A stretch of DNA of 64,000 bases from Mytilus edulis (Eukaryota; Mollusca; Bivalvia; Mytilida; Mytilidae), in the NCBI RefSeq assembly GCF_963676685.1, contig NC_092351.1, positions 41,282,733 to 41,346,732 of the forward strand, in the 5' to 3' direction. The notes under the pieces are model-generated. The model ran no database searches and had not been told where the DNA came from. It worked only from the letters and a program-made list of their open reading frames with translations. The translations under genes were made by a program, and so were the position numbers. Within the stretch, counting starts at the first letter, position 1. The number at the start of each line of letters is the position of its first letter. Shown piece after piece: positions 1-12,200 of the stretch.

Positions 1-1659
1 TTTTTATAGAAAATCCACAGCCTTTAATACAGATATTTTTGTTATAAAATTTGAAACAAAGATTATTCACTTGCTTTTCTATGATGTGCTAGTGTTTATG
101 TTTTACAAAATGTTCTTATTAACCTGTAAATTCCAAAATACCTCGTGCTGAGTCACTAAAGTCGAGCGCATCCTAAAAGGTGTACTTGATTTGGTCCATA
201 TTTTTGTTTGTTTTAACTAATAACTACATTAATAAACTTGCTTCAAGGAAATCAATACTATCACTGCATGCAATGATTCAATATATAACAGTAATCGAAT
301 TGCCAATTATGACAATACAAGGATACAGGCTGTGGATTTTCTATAAAATTTCCATATGTTTAGCATTGAATCAACACAAGGGTACATAATCCTTAACTGA
401 ATATTGTGTTGTTAAAAAAAATCAGGATTCGTCTTCTTATATAGATTTTTGATTTTGCTATAAGCTAGTTTTTAGTGATGAGGCATTTTTTAATCAATTT
501 TATATCAATTACATGTTATCAAAATGTCATCCTACAAGGCATTATTTATTTATTTGTACCTTAGTGAATACAGTGATTTAAAATAAGAACGAAAAAAGTC
601 TTATATGGTTTTACTGATACACTTACAGTTGAAACGCTCATCTTTTGCATTAAATTTTGTACCGTTAATCTTATAATATGCGACAAATTCCAGCACAACT
701 TATTATTTTGGTTTCAATTAATAATTCTCAAAGTAAATTTTACGCAGTATTTATCAAATTTCATTATATGTCTTAACAATTGAATTATTTTTTTCTATGA
801 ACAGGTATATTCACATCAATTTAATTTTTCTTCTGTATGGCATTCATGGATTTAGGAATGATAAAGTAAGATTTTCTAAATGTTATTTCTGAGGAATGTG
901 CAAAAATAAGAAAGCAAACACGCCAATTTGAAAGGCTCGTATATAGCATATACTTACTAGATACTTGAACTAGCTAGTATGATGATGCAAATCGGGAATA
1001 TTTACATGTATTACATTATGATTTAGTTTAAATTATCAAACTCTGTCGAACTGAACACAACAAAAAATATAAAAAATAGACACCTTAGCAATGGGTGCAA
1101 ATACACATCAAAGGTGCCAGTTGATCGTCAAACATTGTTGAAGAGCTATACTATGACAAAATGTTTATTTGAGATGTCAGTAAAACTAAGATATATAACC
1201 TAACATAATGACCATCACATTAAACACGCATCATTTGTAGACAGTAGTTTACGTTATAAATTGTAAGTTGGAAATAAGAATGAAGAAATGGCGTATTTAA
1301 ATGTTAGCAAACTGTAAGCACAACCACATACATAAATCCTTTACAAGGAGCCTTAATTGCAGAATATTACCTAGTGATGTAATTCAACTATCAGATCTTT
1401 AAGTGGCTTAAATTATTGATATGCCCTTACATTTAGTAATTGTAGTCCTTAAGCATGTTATAAATTTATCACCTATAATTTCTCAGAAGATATTGTAAAA
1501 TTTTAAACAACTTTAAATGTCTTTTTCAAGATATAAAAATCTTTTAGTTAGAAAAACGGCATATATTATTTACAATTCACTAGTTTAATTAAATAAAAAG
1601 ACATAAAAAACATAAAAGTTATTTATTTTTTAAGTATGAAATGTCTTTTTCTTGATGAG
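1..1659. other. intergenic, no gene recognised
   Basis: AT-rich sequence with short open frames only. None has recognisable domains, cysteine patterns or plausible splice boundaries. I see no repeat family here that I could match to another part of the window. Confidence 0.5.
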
Positions 1660-2850
1660 TTGAATAATAAAAAAGAATATAGGCGCCCTCTATCATACTT
1701 TACCCAACCGCAGTCTGTATGTGCCTGCCCAAAGTCAGGAGCCTGTAATGAAGTGGTTGTCGTTTGTTTTAAAAATAATATTCTGTATAAATATCCTATT
1801 CATTTAATAGAAGAAACACCGACAAAGCTAAATAATACAATTAATTATCTAATTACTACTACAATTAGATATTTATTAGTATTATAATTTTCACGGTTAT
1901 TAATATAAGCTAGATAAGTCATACAAATCTAATCTTGAATTTCATCCCAATTCTTTCTTAATTTTCGGAACACGTTTTAGAATTTCAAATGTGACGTCAC
2001 TTTGGGTGTTGAAATGGCTTTGGCTAACACGGCTGTGATTTTTTAATGTATTCGTTTTCATTCTATAGCTAGTCACCACTTCAGTTTAATCATGTATATA
2101 TATTATATAGTCATTTTATTAAATTTACTGTTTGCAAAACTATGTATTATTCTTGATAACTATGATGTTTTTGTCCCGGGCGGATAACCCTGGCCGTTTG
2201 GTCACCACTTTTTGGGAAATTTTGGTCCTCGGCGATCTTCAACTTTGTACTTGTTTTGGCTTTCAAACGTTTTTCATCTGAGCATAGTGGTCGTAACGCA
2301 CGTCTGGCGTATTCATTTTGTAACCTTATACATTTTGATGGCTATTATTCGTTTGTTTCTCTGTCCTATATTTTCTCCCATTTATTTATTGTAGCCCTGT
2401 CGTGTAATGTTGTCATTGTAATGTTATAATTAACATTGCCATTAAATCGGGAGGTTTGATATGCCACAAAACCAGGTTCAACCCACCACTTTTGTATAAA
2501 ATGCCTAATACCAAGTCAGGAAAAGGCCATTGTTACATTAAAGTTTTGTTTCTGTGTGTGTTACATTTTGGTGTTGTGTTTCCGTTGTTTCGTAGTTCTC
2601 TCATATTTGATACGTTTCCCTCAGTTTTAGTTTGTAACCGAATTTGTTTTTTCTCTATCGATTTATGAATTTCGAACAGCGGTATACTACTGGTGTCTTT
2701 ATTTATGCATTTTTTTACCGAAATAACTCATATTCATCAAATGTTAAAAAAAATAGAAAAAACGTCATGTTTTGCTGTACATGTATTATAAGAAGTGATA
2801 ATTTTAGAAGAGCTCCAACAAAAATAGAAATGTTATTGTATAATATGTAG
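1660..2850 (+). repeat. cluster of dispersed mussel-type repeats
   Basis: Composite of dispersed repeat pieces. Around 1,725-1,760 is a 'caaagtcaggagcctg' piece shared with the PLE tail family. At about 2,155-2,335 is a family-A unit (CTTCAACTTTG... then GTCTGGCGTATTC) that recurs near 12.7 kb and 51.5 kb. At about 2,450-2,690 is a unit containing 'gaacagcggtatactactg', which I remember as common in Mytilus. The small open frames at 1,636, 2,212, 2,456 and 2,644 lie inside these repeats and are not genes. Confidence 0.55.
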
Positions 2851-4617
2851 AGACGTTGTGGATAACCTTTGCGATTGTTTATTGTAATCATGAATTTTTA
2901 AATGACGACAATAGTTTTTCTCTCTAAAAGGGATGGATCAAAGGTATCACGTCTACCGCTAAAATTTATGAACATGCCCTTCTTTTAAATTAACTGTACT
3001 TTTTAAATTTATTGTTAATATATCATTTTGTATTTGATTTAAATAAAAACGCATATTGTTGAAAAACTTTCAAGGGGACACTGATATGAAAAACAGTTGA
3101 ACCTTTGACTGTTTGTGGAAAATATATAGTTTATTGTTGATAATCTGAAGATGAATTATGATGTCTATCTATCATTTCTCAATAACTTTTTTACAAAACA
3201 ATCATGATAGACGCATGCAGCATTTCAAATTTTGAAGGATGAAACGATTTTTAAAGATACGTTGGTCTTTCAAATATTTATTATGAGTTTTTCAAAGTGT
3301 TTATTTATATTTTAAACAGAATATATTGCATTTTGTATAAATAATAAAACTTGAGAAATACAATTGATCATCAAACCAGGACGTACTTTAACTGCGAAAT
3401 ACACATTATGAAATAAAACATATTTAAAAAAAGAACAGTACACCAACCTTTATAAATTTATAAAAGGTCATTTATGGTTCATTTGGACCATTTTTCATAA
3501 ATATTGTCCATGTTTTACACATTTCTTTTATTTTAATGCAGTTGATCCCATCCATTATGAAAATTGATTCTATCGATACCTTCAAATAAGCCTAGTTTGA
3601 GTTCTAATTTTCTATGTCTGTAAGTGTTTAAAAGGGTTTGTATCTTTTTGTTTTTTCGGCTTGCATGTTTTATAAGCGTTTGATTACGGATAACATTTGT
3701 CTGAAAACATAATAAGTAGATCCTGTGTTATTTCCAGAAATTGTTCCCTCAAAAAATGAAAATTGCTTCTTGAAACTTATAAGAAAACCAAACCTGTGTT
3801 AGAGGTCGAGCTATGTCTTTCGGAAACTAATTTATTTTGGCTACCCACGTACTTCGATGCAATATTCTACATAAACATGTAAAATTTGCAACCTTCTATC
3901 TTTAAATGCAGCCAACATGTATCGTTGAATAGCATTTTGATTTGAGGGGAATATTTTAAACTTTGACATAATACATAACCTCATTCTTAATTTTTAATGA
4001 GCAAACTAATTTTAGTTTTTGACACTATCAGTGAAATAAGTCCAGGTAAAATTGTCCTCGTTGCTTTTCTAGGCGAATGAATGAATGTCACATGTTTCTC
4101 GAGCCCCTTGTCCTTTAGCTGTTTCCGTGGATGACCCAACCTCCTGAGAATTTATAATTATTGCTTAAACAAAAAAATGTGTCCTAAGTCAAGGTTATGG
4201 TTATGAATGATTATCAAAATATCTTTATTACCATCACGCAAAGTCGAAACAATAAAGAATAAACCAATAATTATTGTGGAAAAAACTTGATTAGTCCCAC
4301 AACCTTAAGTAATAAGATTTGCGTCAAAATGAAATAAAAAGTCTTTTCACATACTTTATTCTTTGAAATAAAATTAAGACGGGAAGTACAATAATGTGCC
4401 ATGCATCGTTATATGTATACATCTTATTTTAGACCTCTTCCTGGTGACTCATAAGATGACCTACTTAACCTCGACTTTTGTTTTATTAATCCAAATACCC
4501 TACACATATTACTGTCTGGAATGTTCGTTTTATATTGACTTATTTGGCATAATTCATCATGTAATTCAAATAATCGTAGATAACCAACCGTTCAAAACTT
4601 AAAAGTAGAGATTATTT
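2851..4617. other. intergenic, nothing recognised
   Basis: About 1.8 kb of AT-rich sequence. No coding signature, RNA gene or repeat shared with the rest of the window was noticed. Short reading frames (for example near 4,396) have no domain or splice support. Confidence 0.45.
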
Positions 4618-4970
4618 AATGAATGGCTATTATTTATTTCTAATTTATTTAACCATAAAATTAATTTTTGACTCTTCACATTGAATAATCCGCGAAGCGG
4701 ATTATGTAAAATGTGAAGAGTCAAAAATTAATTTTATGGTTCAATAAATTCAAAATAAATTATTGCCATTCATTATAAATAAATTTCTATCAAAAATAAA
4801 GCTCACAGAACTTTTTATATTATTTATATTAACAATAACAACGTACACACATGTTGGCGTATGAATACGCAACGTCAGCGGAGTGGGCGTGTCGCCATAA
4901 AAATTGACAACATTGAAAATAAAACTAATAATTTTAACCAATCAGAAGACAGTTAATACAACAAATTTAT
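4618..4970. mobile_element. palindromic MITE-like repeat, copy 1
   Basis: A long imperfect palindrome occupies about 4,618-4,773: 'aatgaatggctatt' on the left is mirrored by 'aattattgccattcatt' on the right, with 'gactcttcacatt' and 'aatgtgaagagtc' flanking the core AATCCGCGAAGCGGATT. It is followed by about 190 bp (with 'gtgggcgtgtcgccataaaa' and 'aaccaatcagaagacag') that also follows copy 2. The structure fits a non-autonomous foldback/MITE-type element; no coding capacity is visible. No clear target-site duplication was found by eye. Confidence 0.7.
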
Positions 4971-5456
4971 TTATACACCGTTATTAAAGATATTGATGAG
5001 GTATTTTCCCTTCGTCGACATCGTCCCTGGTTTACATACTATTGATTTGACTTATAACCGAGCTAGTTTTCTTATCAGTTAGGTTATAGCATCCCTAGTT
5101 AATGTGCTGTTGTAATCAATCTGTAAATTTAAAAGTTCTTCATATAATATTTCATTGTACAATTTAGATTTGTGATTCATCTAATATTCAAATATAATCA
5201 TTTATTTTTTGTCAGTATAGATAAAAACAAGAAAGTTTGAAAACATTTCATGCATTAATTACCTTAGTTCAATTTACAAGTAAGGCGGTCTGTTTTGGCT
5301 ATATTGAATTGGAAGAACACCGGGATGCAGACTGAAAACTAATGGAAACAAATATATACTAACTCTGGTGTCATGAACAAATGGGGTCATATATCCAGAA
5401 ACACTTAACCAGGTTGCGTTCTTCTTGCATAAGTACTTGAGTCTGGTTTGTATTTA
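4971..5456. other. spacer between palindromic repeats
   Basis: About 0.5 kb between the two MITE-like copies. It contains 'attttgtcagtatagataaaa...' and 'caagtaaggcggtctgttttggct', which reappear near 8,100-8,245, so at least part of it is dispersed repeat too. No gene is seen. Confidence 0.4.
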
Positions 5457-5795
5457 ATGAATGGCTATTAATTATTTTGAATTTATTGAACCATAAAATT
5501 AATTTTTGACTCTTCACATTGAATAATCCGCGAAGCGGATTATGTTAAATGTGAAGAGTCAAAAATTAATTTGATGGTTCAATAAATTCAAAATAAATTA
5601 TAACCATTCATTATAAATAAATTTCTATCAAAAATAAGGCTCAAAGATGTAAATTAATACGAATAACAACGTACACAGATGTTTGCGTATGAATACAGAA
5701 CGTTAGAGTGGGCGTGTCGCCATAAAAATTGATAACATTGAAAAGAAAGCTAATTCTTTTAACCAATCAGAAGACAGTAAATACACCAAATTTTT
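5457..5795. mobile_element. palindromic MITE-like repeat, copy 2
   Basis: Second, same-orientation copy of the repeat at 4,618-4,970. It has the same palindrome (core AATCCGCGAAGCGGATT at about 5,522-5,540) and the same downstream block with 'gtgggcgtgtcgccataaaa'. The copies differ by scattered substitutions and small indels (for example 'gttggcgtatgaatacgcaa' versus 'gtttgcgtatgaatacagaa'), so they are not an assembly duplicate. Confidence 0.7.
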
Positions 5796-7644
5796 TTTTT
5801 GTATTTATCTGGAATAATTGTATTTGAAATAAGATCGGTGAATAACATTTTTATTTCACTTAGCTGTAACCAGTTTTAGTAGACGATTGTATTGAATTGG
5901 AAACAGTATCAGGTAACATTCAGTAGTTCGTTTAGGGAGTATTACTGGAGATGTATAATGTTCTAGCAAAATCAGGAACCAAATCTGTTTACCCGTCAAG
6001 AGTACCTGAGATCATTCCATTATCTGGTAGCTTTCGTGTTCTTTAGTTATTAGTTTTCGTAATCTTTGGTCATGTTTGTCTACTGTTTTTTCGCGTGTTT
6101 TCGTTTTTGTGCGTTTTTGTTCTCTCTATTTGGTATTGGTATTATTGGTTTCTTCCCGTCTTAAGCGTTTTGGTTTTCCTTTGATATCGTCCGTAGACAG
6201 ACTAGATAGGAAAAAAGCAAAACGATAATGCTAAGAGACAACGTGCATGTTGACAGTGATTTTTTCTAACAAAATACTAATGAAAAATTTCCAGGTTTTG
6301 TAAACAGTTAATTTATTATTCTGTCCATATCAATGATATTTCATGTCGTCTACACAGAGGTGCTGACCACTGGGCTCTTGTTCCCTCGGGGAATTAAAAC
6401 TCCACCAGCAGTGCCATTGACCTAGAGGTTGTAATTAAACTCATCAAGTACCAGGATTGAAACGCGCGTTAAGTGTACAAAAGATTCATTGGTGACGCTC
6501 GAATAAATAAATGTAAGAAAAGGCCAAATAAAGTACAAAGGTGAAGAGCATTTGGGGATGATTATACCTAAAAGTTTTGACAAAAACAGCTTAGGTAATC
6601 TATACCTGAGATAGAAAAGCCTTAGTATATTAAAAATTCGAAGTTTTATCAATAGTTTATTTTTAATTCTAACCATATCGATCAATGATAGTTCATATCA
6701 GCACAAAAGTGCTGACTACTGGTCTGGTCAATTGACACCCTTTGGGAATTAAAACTCATCCAGCAGTGGTAGTTAATAAACTAATCATACATACCAATTT
6801 TGAAATGCCATATTTGCTCCAGTCGCGCGTTTCGTCTATTAAATACTCATCATTGACATTTGAACAAAATAATTATTAAAAAAAACAAATAAAGTACGAC
6901 GTTAAAGACCATTGAGGACCGAAATTCTTAAGATTTTTACCAAATACAGATTAAGGTGGTACCTAACACTACAGGGAGTTAACTCTGTAAAATCAGCTAA
7001 ATGTTTTAAACACGTTGTGTTGTTAAGGGAATATTAAGCTTCTCAGTGATAAAAATTAGTGTTTGTCAAACTGCTATATAACCAGTGTATTTTTTCCGAT
7101 AAATTAGTTGGTTCAATTTTTAAAATTTTTTTATATATTTTTGTCAAAGGGTCAAAGTAAATATTTTGCCAAAATTTTATGAAAATTAAACGAGCCAAAT
7201 TGATTTTAGTGAAGGTGTTGGGTACCACCATGGGATCAAAAGGTTATCAGGTATTCAAACAAGAATTGAATACCAAACAATTTTAAAAAACAGACGCGTC
7301 TGGAATAAATACCTCCTCACTACCAGTGTTTACTAAGTCTTTAGTTTTCTGTGCACAGTGGTTTTTTCGTTTTGTCTTTTTCTGTTTTTTTTTTTTTGCC
7401 ATACCATAGTCAGTAGAATATCCTTCTGGTAATTTTGGCCTCTCTTTTAAACATAAAAGCAAGTTAGTCTACTCAATTTTGAAGAAGAGGAGCATTGTTT
7501 TATCACTTTAATACTTTGCTATTAATAACTTTAAGACACAATCCAGTAAATGTTTAAATGAATCTATTAAAACCTCATGTTTCACATTTCACAAACGCTG
7601 TGCCAGAGAATTATTTTGATATAATTGATTCTGCATATCATTGT
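5796..7644. repeat. intergenic with reverse-strand family-A repeats
   Basis: No gene recognised. Two minus-strand units related to family A lie at about 6,320-6,480 and 6,685-6,850; the second contains 'gtcgcgcgtttcgtctatt', reverse complement of the 'agacgaaacgcgc' box. A third trace, 'gacgcgtctggaataaat', lies near 7,290. The minus open frames at 6,422 and 7,043 fall in or next to repeat sequence and have no recognisable domain. Confidence 0.45.
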
Positions 7645-7790
7645 ATACACAAATATAAAAAAGAAGATGTGCTATGGTTGGAAATGAGACAACTCTCTAC
7701 AATAGACAAAATAACACAGATATTAACAGCTATCATCATGGGTCACCGTTCGGCTACCGAAATAAACTGTTGCAACTGTTGTCCCTCTTT
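7645..7790 (+). repeat. family-B dispersed repeat
   Basis: Degenerate copy of the 'aagaagatgtg...atgagacaactctcTAC...' unit, ending in a 'gggtcaccgttcgg' segment. The same unit recurs at about 10.35, 20.55, 21.45, 22.07, 23.77 and 38.5 kb, and in reverse at 30.2 and 55.4 kb. The 103-residue frame at 7,558-7,869 is the translation of this repeat rather than a gene. Confidence 0.6.
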
Positions 7791-8269
7791 GGTGACAACT
7801 ATATACATTAATAACACACCAGATAACGATACATTTGTTTTAAGAAAAATCTGCAATCTGATAAGGTAAATTGAACAAATCTTTAATTTATCTTTATTAT
7901 ACATTCATTTTTAGGATGTTACAAATCACCAGCAATAAACTTACTCCTCTACTAAACGTAACATCCTGACAAGGACAACCAAAATCTAACGCAAAAGTTC
8001 GTTATAAGGATGTCATTTATCTCATATAAAGCATTGGTTACACGCCACTCATCGGCTGAATATGGCATATTTTGGTAATATTCCATTGTACAATTCAAAT
8101 TTGTGATTCATTTATTATTCAAATATAATTATTTTATTTTTGTCAGTATAGATAAAATCGAGAATTTTTTAAAATCTTTGATTCATTAATCACCTTAGTT
8201 TAATTTACAAGTATGGCGGTCTATTTTGGCTAAATTGAATTGAAAAAACACCGGAATGATATCAATGTA

Positions 8270-9070
8270 CAGATTATGTTTTTGTCATTTATTTCATGAT
8301 GCTAAAGTAAACCCCTAACAGAGAAAAAGTAAAAACACAAAAATACTGAACTCCGAGGAAAATTCAAAAAGGAAAATCAAAAATCAAAAGGCAAAATCAA
8401 AAGTCCAAACACATCAAACGAATGGATAACAACTGTCATATTCCTGACTTGGTACAGGCATTTTCTAATGTAGAAAATTGTGGATTGAACCTGGTTTTAT
8501 AGCTAGAGAGATTGTTCTTTTTTCCATATTTTGAAGATATAATCGTGTAATCAGTTTAACTGGGGTCGTTAGCTGGCATGTCAGTAAGTGTTAATAATCC
8601 CTTGTTAATAAATGTGTCACTGTCATTTTGCTTAGTTTTTTTTTTTTTTTTTTGTTATCTTTTCTCAAATCAGACACGAACGTCTTTCAAACTGAGTTTT
8701 ACTGTTAACATTCGTAATGATGTGTGTTAGTTTATTCTACATTGGCTAGAGGCATAGGGGACGTTTGAGATATCACAAAACATGTTTAACCCCGCCTCAT
8801 TGTTGTGCCTGTCCCAAGTCAGGAGTCTCTGTCCTTTGCTAGTTTGTATGTATTTCATTTTCAATTTTAGTTCAAATATGCTTCAGAGTTTAGTCTAACG
8901 TCCATTTTCATTGTACAAGTACACATTTTGTTTAGAGGCCATCTTAAGCCCTCCTCCGTATGCGTGATTTCCCAGCTTTTTTTAACACCTGTTGGTCGAC
9001 TACGGTTGTTTTCTGCTCTTTGGTCGGGTTATTGTCTCATTGACACATCTCCTATTTTCATTGTCAATTC
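8270..9070 (+). mobile_element. solo PLE-type 3' tail with nested insertion
   Basis: This matches, with divergence, the sequence that follows the PLE coding region at 42,601-43,239. Shared landmarks in order are 'gatgctaaagtaaacccc', 'cagtttaac...gctggcatgtcag', 'tctacattggctagaggcat', 'ttaaccccgcc', 'cccaagtcaggag', 'gtacacattttgtttag' and 'cggttgttttctgctctttg'. A family-C repeat (8,319-8,510) interrupts it after 'acccctaaca', so it is an older copy split by a younger insertion. No reverse transcriptase precedes it, so it is an orphan tail. Confidence 0.6.
8319..8510 (+). repeat. family-C repeat nested in PLE tail
   Basis: Begins near 'acaaaaatactgaactccga', runs through 'tcaaaagtccaaacacatca' and 'acttggtacaggcatttt', and ends near 'ctggttttatagctag'. 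This order is also seen at 17.2, 20.75 and 43.4 kb. It sits within the PLE-type tail, which sets the order of insertion. Confidence 0.6.
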
Positions 9071-9826
9071 TATTTGGACAATTAACATTAGTCCTTTCAT
9101 TGTTGATTGTATTGGTGAAATAGATTATTTTTTTTTATTTTTTTATTTTCATATCTGCTTTACCCGATTGATAGAACTAGGAAACTCTGATTTGACTATT
9201 ATTGTAGGTGACTTTTATGTCAAATAGGTCTTTAGCCGTTACGGTTCTTATACATCCTTTGTTTTTCAAATATTCAACTATGAGCGTTCCTGATGAAAGA
9301 ACAGAAAAACGATGCGGACGCATGAATTGTACAAAGTGTGTTTCATCTTTAAGGACTCAATATGTTTGAAAATGTTAAATCACTTCGAAAGTTCTCCTAA
9401 AATATTTTTTTCTGCTGACATGTTACTGTAGCCATGGCACTGTCAGTTTATTTTCGATCTATGACTGTCCCTTTGATATCTTTTATTGTCTGATTTTTAC
9501 TGACGACTATTCTATATTGTAACTAATGTAAATTTTAATGTTACTGTATCAATGATTGCAATATGTATACGACTTACTAATTAGTATTTAGCTCAGCTGT
9601 TATCCTGATATTTCACAGTTACAAGCAAAAAAAAAAGACAAATATATCTTACATTTCAACATACTCTAATTTCTATGTTTAGAAAATAAACTTTGTGACC
9701 AAAGGAAGATAATCCAACATTATTTAGTAACAGTTCCTGATCAGATAATATCAAATATCTCATGTCTATTGCCAATAATATCTTTCATTCATGTAGGCTT
9801 ATTATAAATATCATGGAAATTATATA
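9071..9826. other. intergenic, mostly unrecognised
   Basis: No gene. A short family-E piece ('gccatggcactgtcagttta' and 'ttcgatctatgactgtccc') lies at about 9,430-9,490. The rest is AT-rich and unmatched. Confidence 0.45.
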
Positions 9827-11205
9827 TGTAACGCTCAGAAACGTGTCCTTCCCCTCCAAAAGTGTCCGATTCCCCGAAACGTGTCCGCATAACGTTAATA
9901 AACACCCAAACGTGTCCAATCCCCTAATGTGTCCATATTTTATTTTTTTACTGGAAATGTCATTCGTGTCAATATTATAAATACGTAGGTTATTTGGTTA
10001 TTGCTTTTTCATTCATAACGTATACTCATTTTGCTATTTCATTAAAAAATATAGAAAATAACTTTAGGTCATTTTTTTCTTAACCGGCAGAATAACCTGG
10101 GTAAAAGTGGGGACGGGACGTTCGTTAAGCTATGTTGGATGTAGATGTTAGCAGCCATGCTCAGTTAAATTGTAGATATCAAATCAGATACCTCGTGTAG
10201 GGAGAATTTCCCATTCACTTCGCAAATGAAGTCATAAAAAATCGTTTTTACTCGCTCTTGAATTTTCTAAATTGAAATCCCAAATAACCGTAAACATTTA
10301 GGTCCAATCCTCAATTCCTGGTATGATAATAGAACATATCTACAGTATAAAAAAGAAGATGTGGTGTGATTGCCAATGAGACAACTCTCCATAAGAAACC
10401 ATATGACACAAACATTTACAACTTTAGGTCACTGTACGGTCTGCAACAATGAGTAAAGCCCATACTGCATTAACACATATACAAGACCCCGGAAGGACAA
10501 ATGTATTTTCGCTAACATAATATCGTTCAAATAATGTATGAAATATTTGACACTGGACGTTATGTCTCTTATTCCTGTGTCTTTAATGATGCTCGAAACC
10601 TAATTTTATTAAAAAACACAAAACCTGACAACCAGTTTATGATTTGAAGAGCTTTTACAATACCAGAGTGAGAGTTGAAAAAAGGAAATCAATTCTGCTG
10701 AAAGCGCGCCATGCATTATTCGGATGAATAAAAACGCATTATCGGAGTTTACTAGTACAAAATAATTTACATAGTAAACGATTAATTCAACTGTACAAGA
10801 ATTATTTGCATGTTCACTCAAAATGAGCATGAAATACTTACAACTAGCCATTAAGCAAATACAGTCAAAAGTTAATTCATATGTTACAGATTGAATTTAC
10901 AATTATGACAATCATTAAAAACCGGCATTGAACTAACTAATGCTAATAAATGACCACTTCACCAACTGTGTCCCGCATCATAGAATAGCCGTAAACGTTA
11001 TTTCATTCGGGAAATTAGTGTTTTAACGATAAAAGACGTTAGACGTTATGGTGTGTAATAGTGGACACGTTTCGGCGAATAACAATTATCGGACACGTTT
11101 GGGTGGGTTCTGAAATTGGACACGTTTGGGGAAAATTGAATATTATGGAAACATTTGTAGAAAATAAACACGTTTGGGGGGAATGACACGTTTGGGAGTG
11201 TTACA
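9827..11205. mobile_element. non-autonomous element with subterminal repeat arrays
   Basis: The ends are inverted: TGTAACGCTC...AAACGTGTCC on the left (9,827-9,850) mirrors GACACGTTTGGGAGTGTTACA on the right (about 11,185-11,205). Inside each end the box ACACGTTTGGGG or a near variant is repeated about five times: left array 9,838-9,945 in the GTGTCC orientation, right array 11,063-11,198 in the GGACAC orientation. Such subterminal boxes are typical of transposase-binding arrays in DNA transposons (known for hAT and other superfamilies). The interior carries a family-B repeat (10,344-10,500) and no transposase. No obvious target-site duplication was found. I do not recognise the family. Confidence 0.6.
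10344..10500 (+). repeat. family-B repeat inside the 9.8-11.2 kb element
   Basis: Contains 'aaaagaagatgtggtgtgat', 'ccaatgagacaactctccat' and 'gtcactgtacggtctgcaac', the standard order of family B. It is probably a later insertion into the host element. Confidence 0.6.
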
Positions 11206-12044
11206 TTTATGCATGAATGTCAGCATGTTCTCACTGGTTAGTCCTATACAATAGTTAGTTTCGATCCTGCTTTGAAATATCTTGCTTGAATATAATGTTG
11301 AGTACTATTTTTTACTACAATTTATGTAAATCTGGTTTTTTCTCTTTTTTATCTATAGGGTTGTGACTAACGGAAATGATTTATTTTCACTACAAGTATT
11401 TGAGATGTTAAGATAATATGACTTTAGATTTTTAACTTATAGATGTATATAACGGTTACCGAAGTCTACCGATTTTGAAATCTCACATATCATGCATATC
11501 GATTTAGATACAGATTATGGTTATAAACTTAAACCGAAAAACATATATTCCAAAAGAAGAGACAAAGTTGTGTCTCCTTCTTTGCATTCATTAGAACCCC
11601 GCTGTCCCAAAACAAATCGCCACGCCATGTATAGATGTCAATACAAACATTCGAGTAAGAACTTTAAAACACAAAGTATTACACAGAAAGCCCATTTTTA
11701 CGTTTTGCGTAGGTTTTCATAGCAGTTATATTGTGCATACATTTTTAAAGTGATGCCGTCAACAATTCTTTTGTACCTTAGACTTATTGGGGGTATATTA
11801 TTGCTCTTTTTATCAAACATAATTAACTGGCCACACAGAACAACAGAGAGTAAACAATACAATTATGATATATTTCCCTATCTCAAAATTTTGTAGTTTC
11901 GTCCTTATTGCCCCTAGTTCCCCCCCCCCCCCCCACACACACACATTTTCTATTAGACGAAAGACTAAATGAGAAACCATTAATCATTTTTTTCTATATA
12001 TTTTCTCGTTTTAAGGCAGTGTTGTAGCACAGCAATCTACGCCT
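11206..12044. other. intergenic with C-run and CA microsatellite
   Basis: No gene recognised. A homopolymer C run followed directly by a short (CA)n array lies at about 11,921-11,945. The frame at 11,492-11,722 lacks any recognisable domain. Confidence 0.45.
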
Positions 12045-12200
12045 ACATCAATTCCTACCAATACAATTGGGGGAATGTGTCAAAGAGACAATAACCCGAC
12101 TAAAGAGCAGACAACAGCAGAAGGTCACCAACAGGTCTTCAATGCAGCGAGAAATTCCTGCACCCGGAGGCGTCCTTCAGCTACCAAGTCTATATTCATC
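12045..12200 (-). repeat. reverse solo PLE-tail fragment
   Basis: 'gggggaatgtgtcaaagaga', 'acaacagcagaaggtcacca' and 'cctgcacccggaggcgtcct' are the reverse complement of the terminal part of the PLE tail at 43,110-43,239. It is a fragment only. The plus-strand frame at 12,067 is its antisense translation. Confidence 0.6.

Noticed and set aside
7558..7869. 103-residue ORF as a gene
   Set aside because: It is mostly the translation of a family-B dispersed repeat.
8928..9227. 99-residue ORF
   Set aside because: Overlaps the solo PLE tail, which is non-coding at its homologous position after the PLE stop codon.
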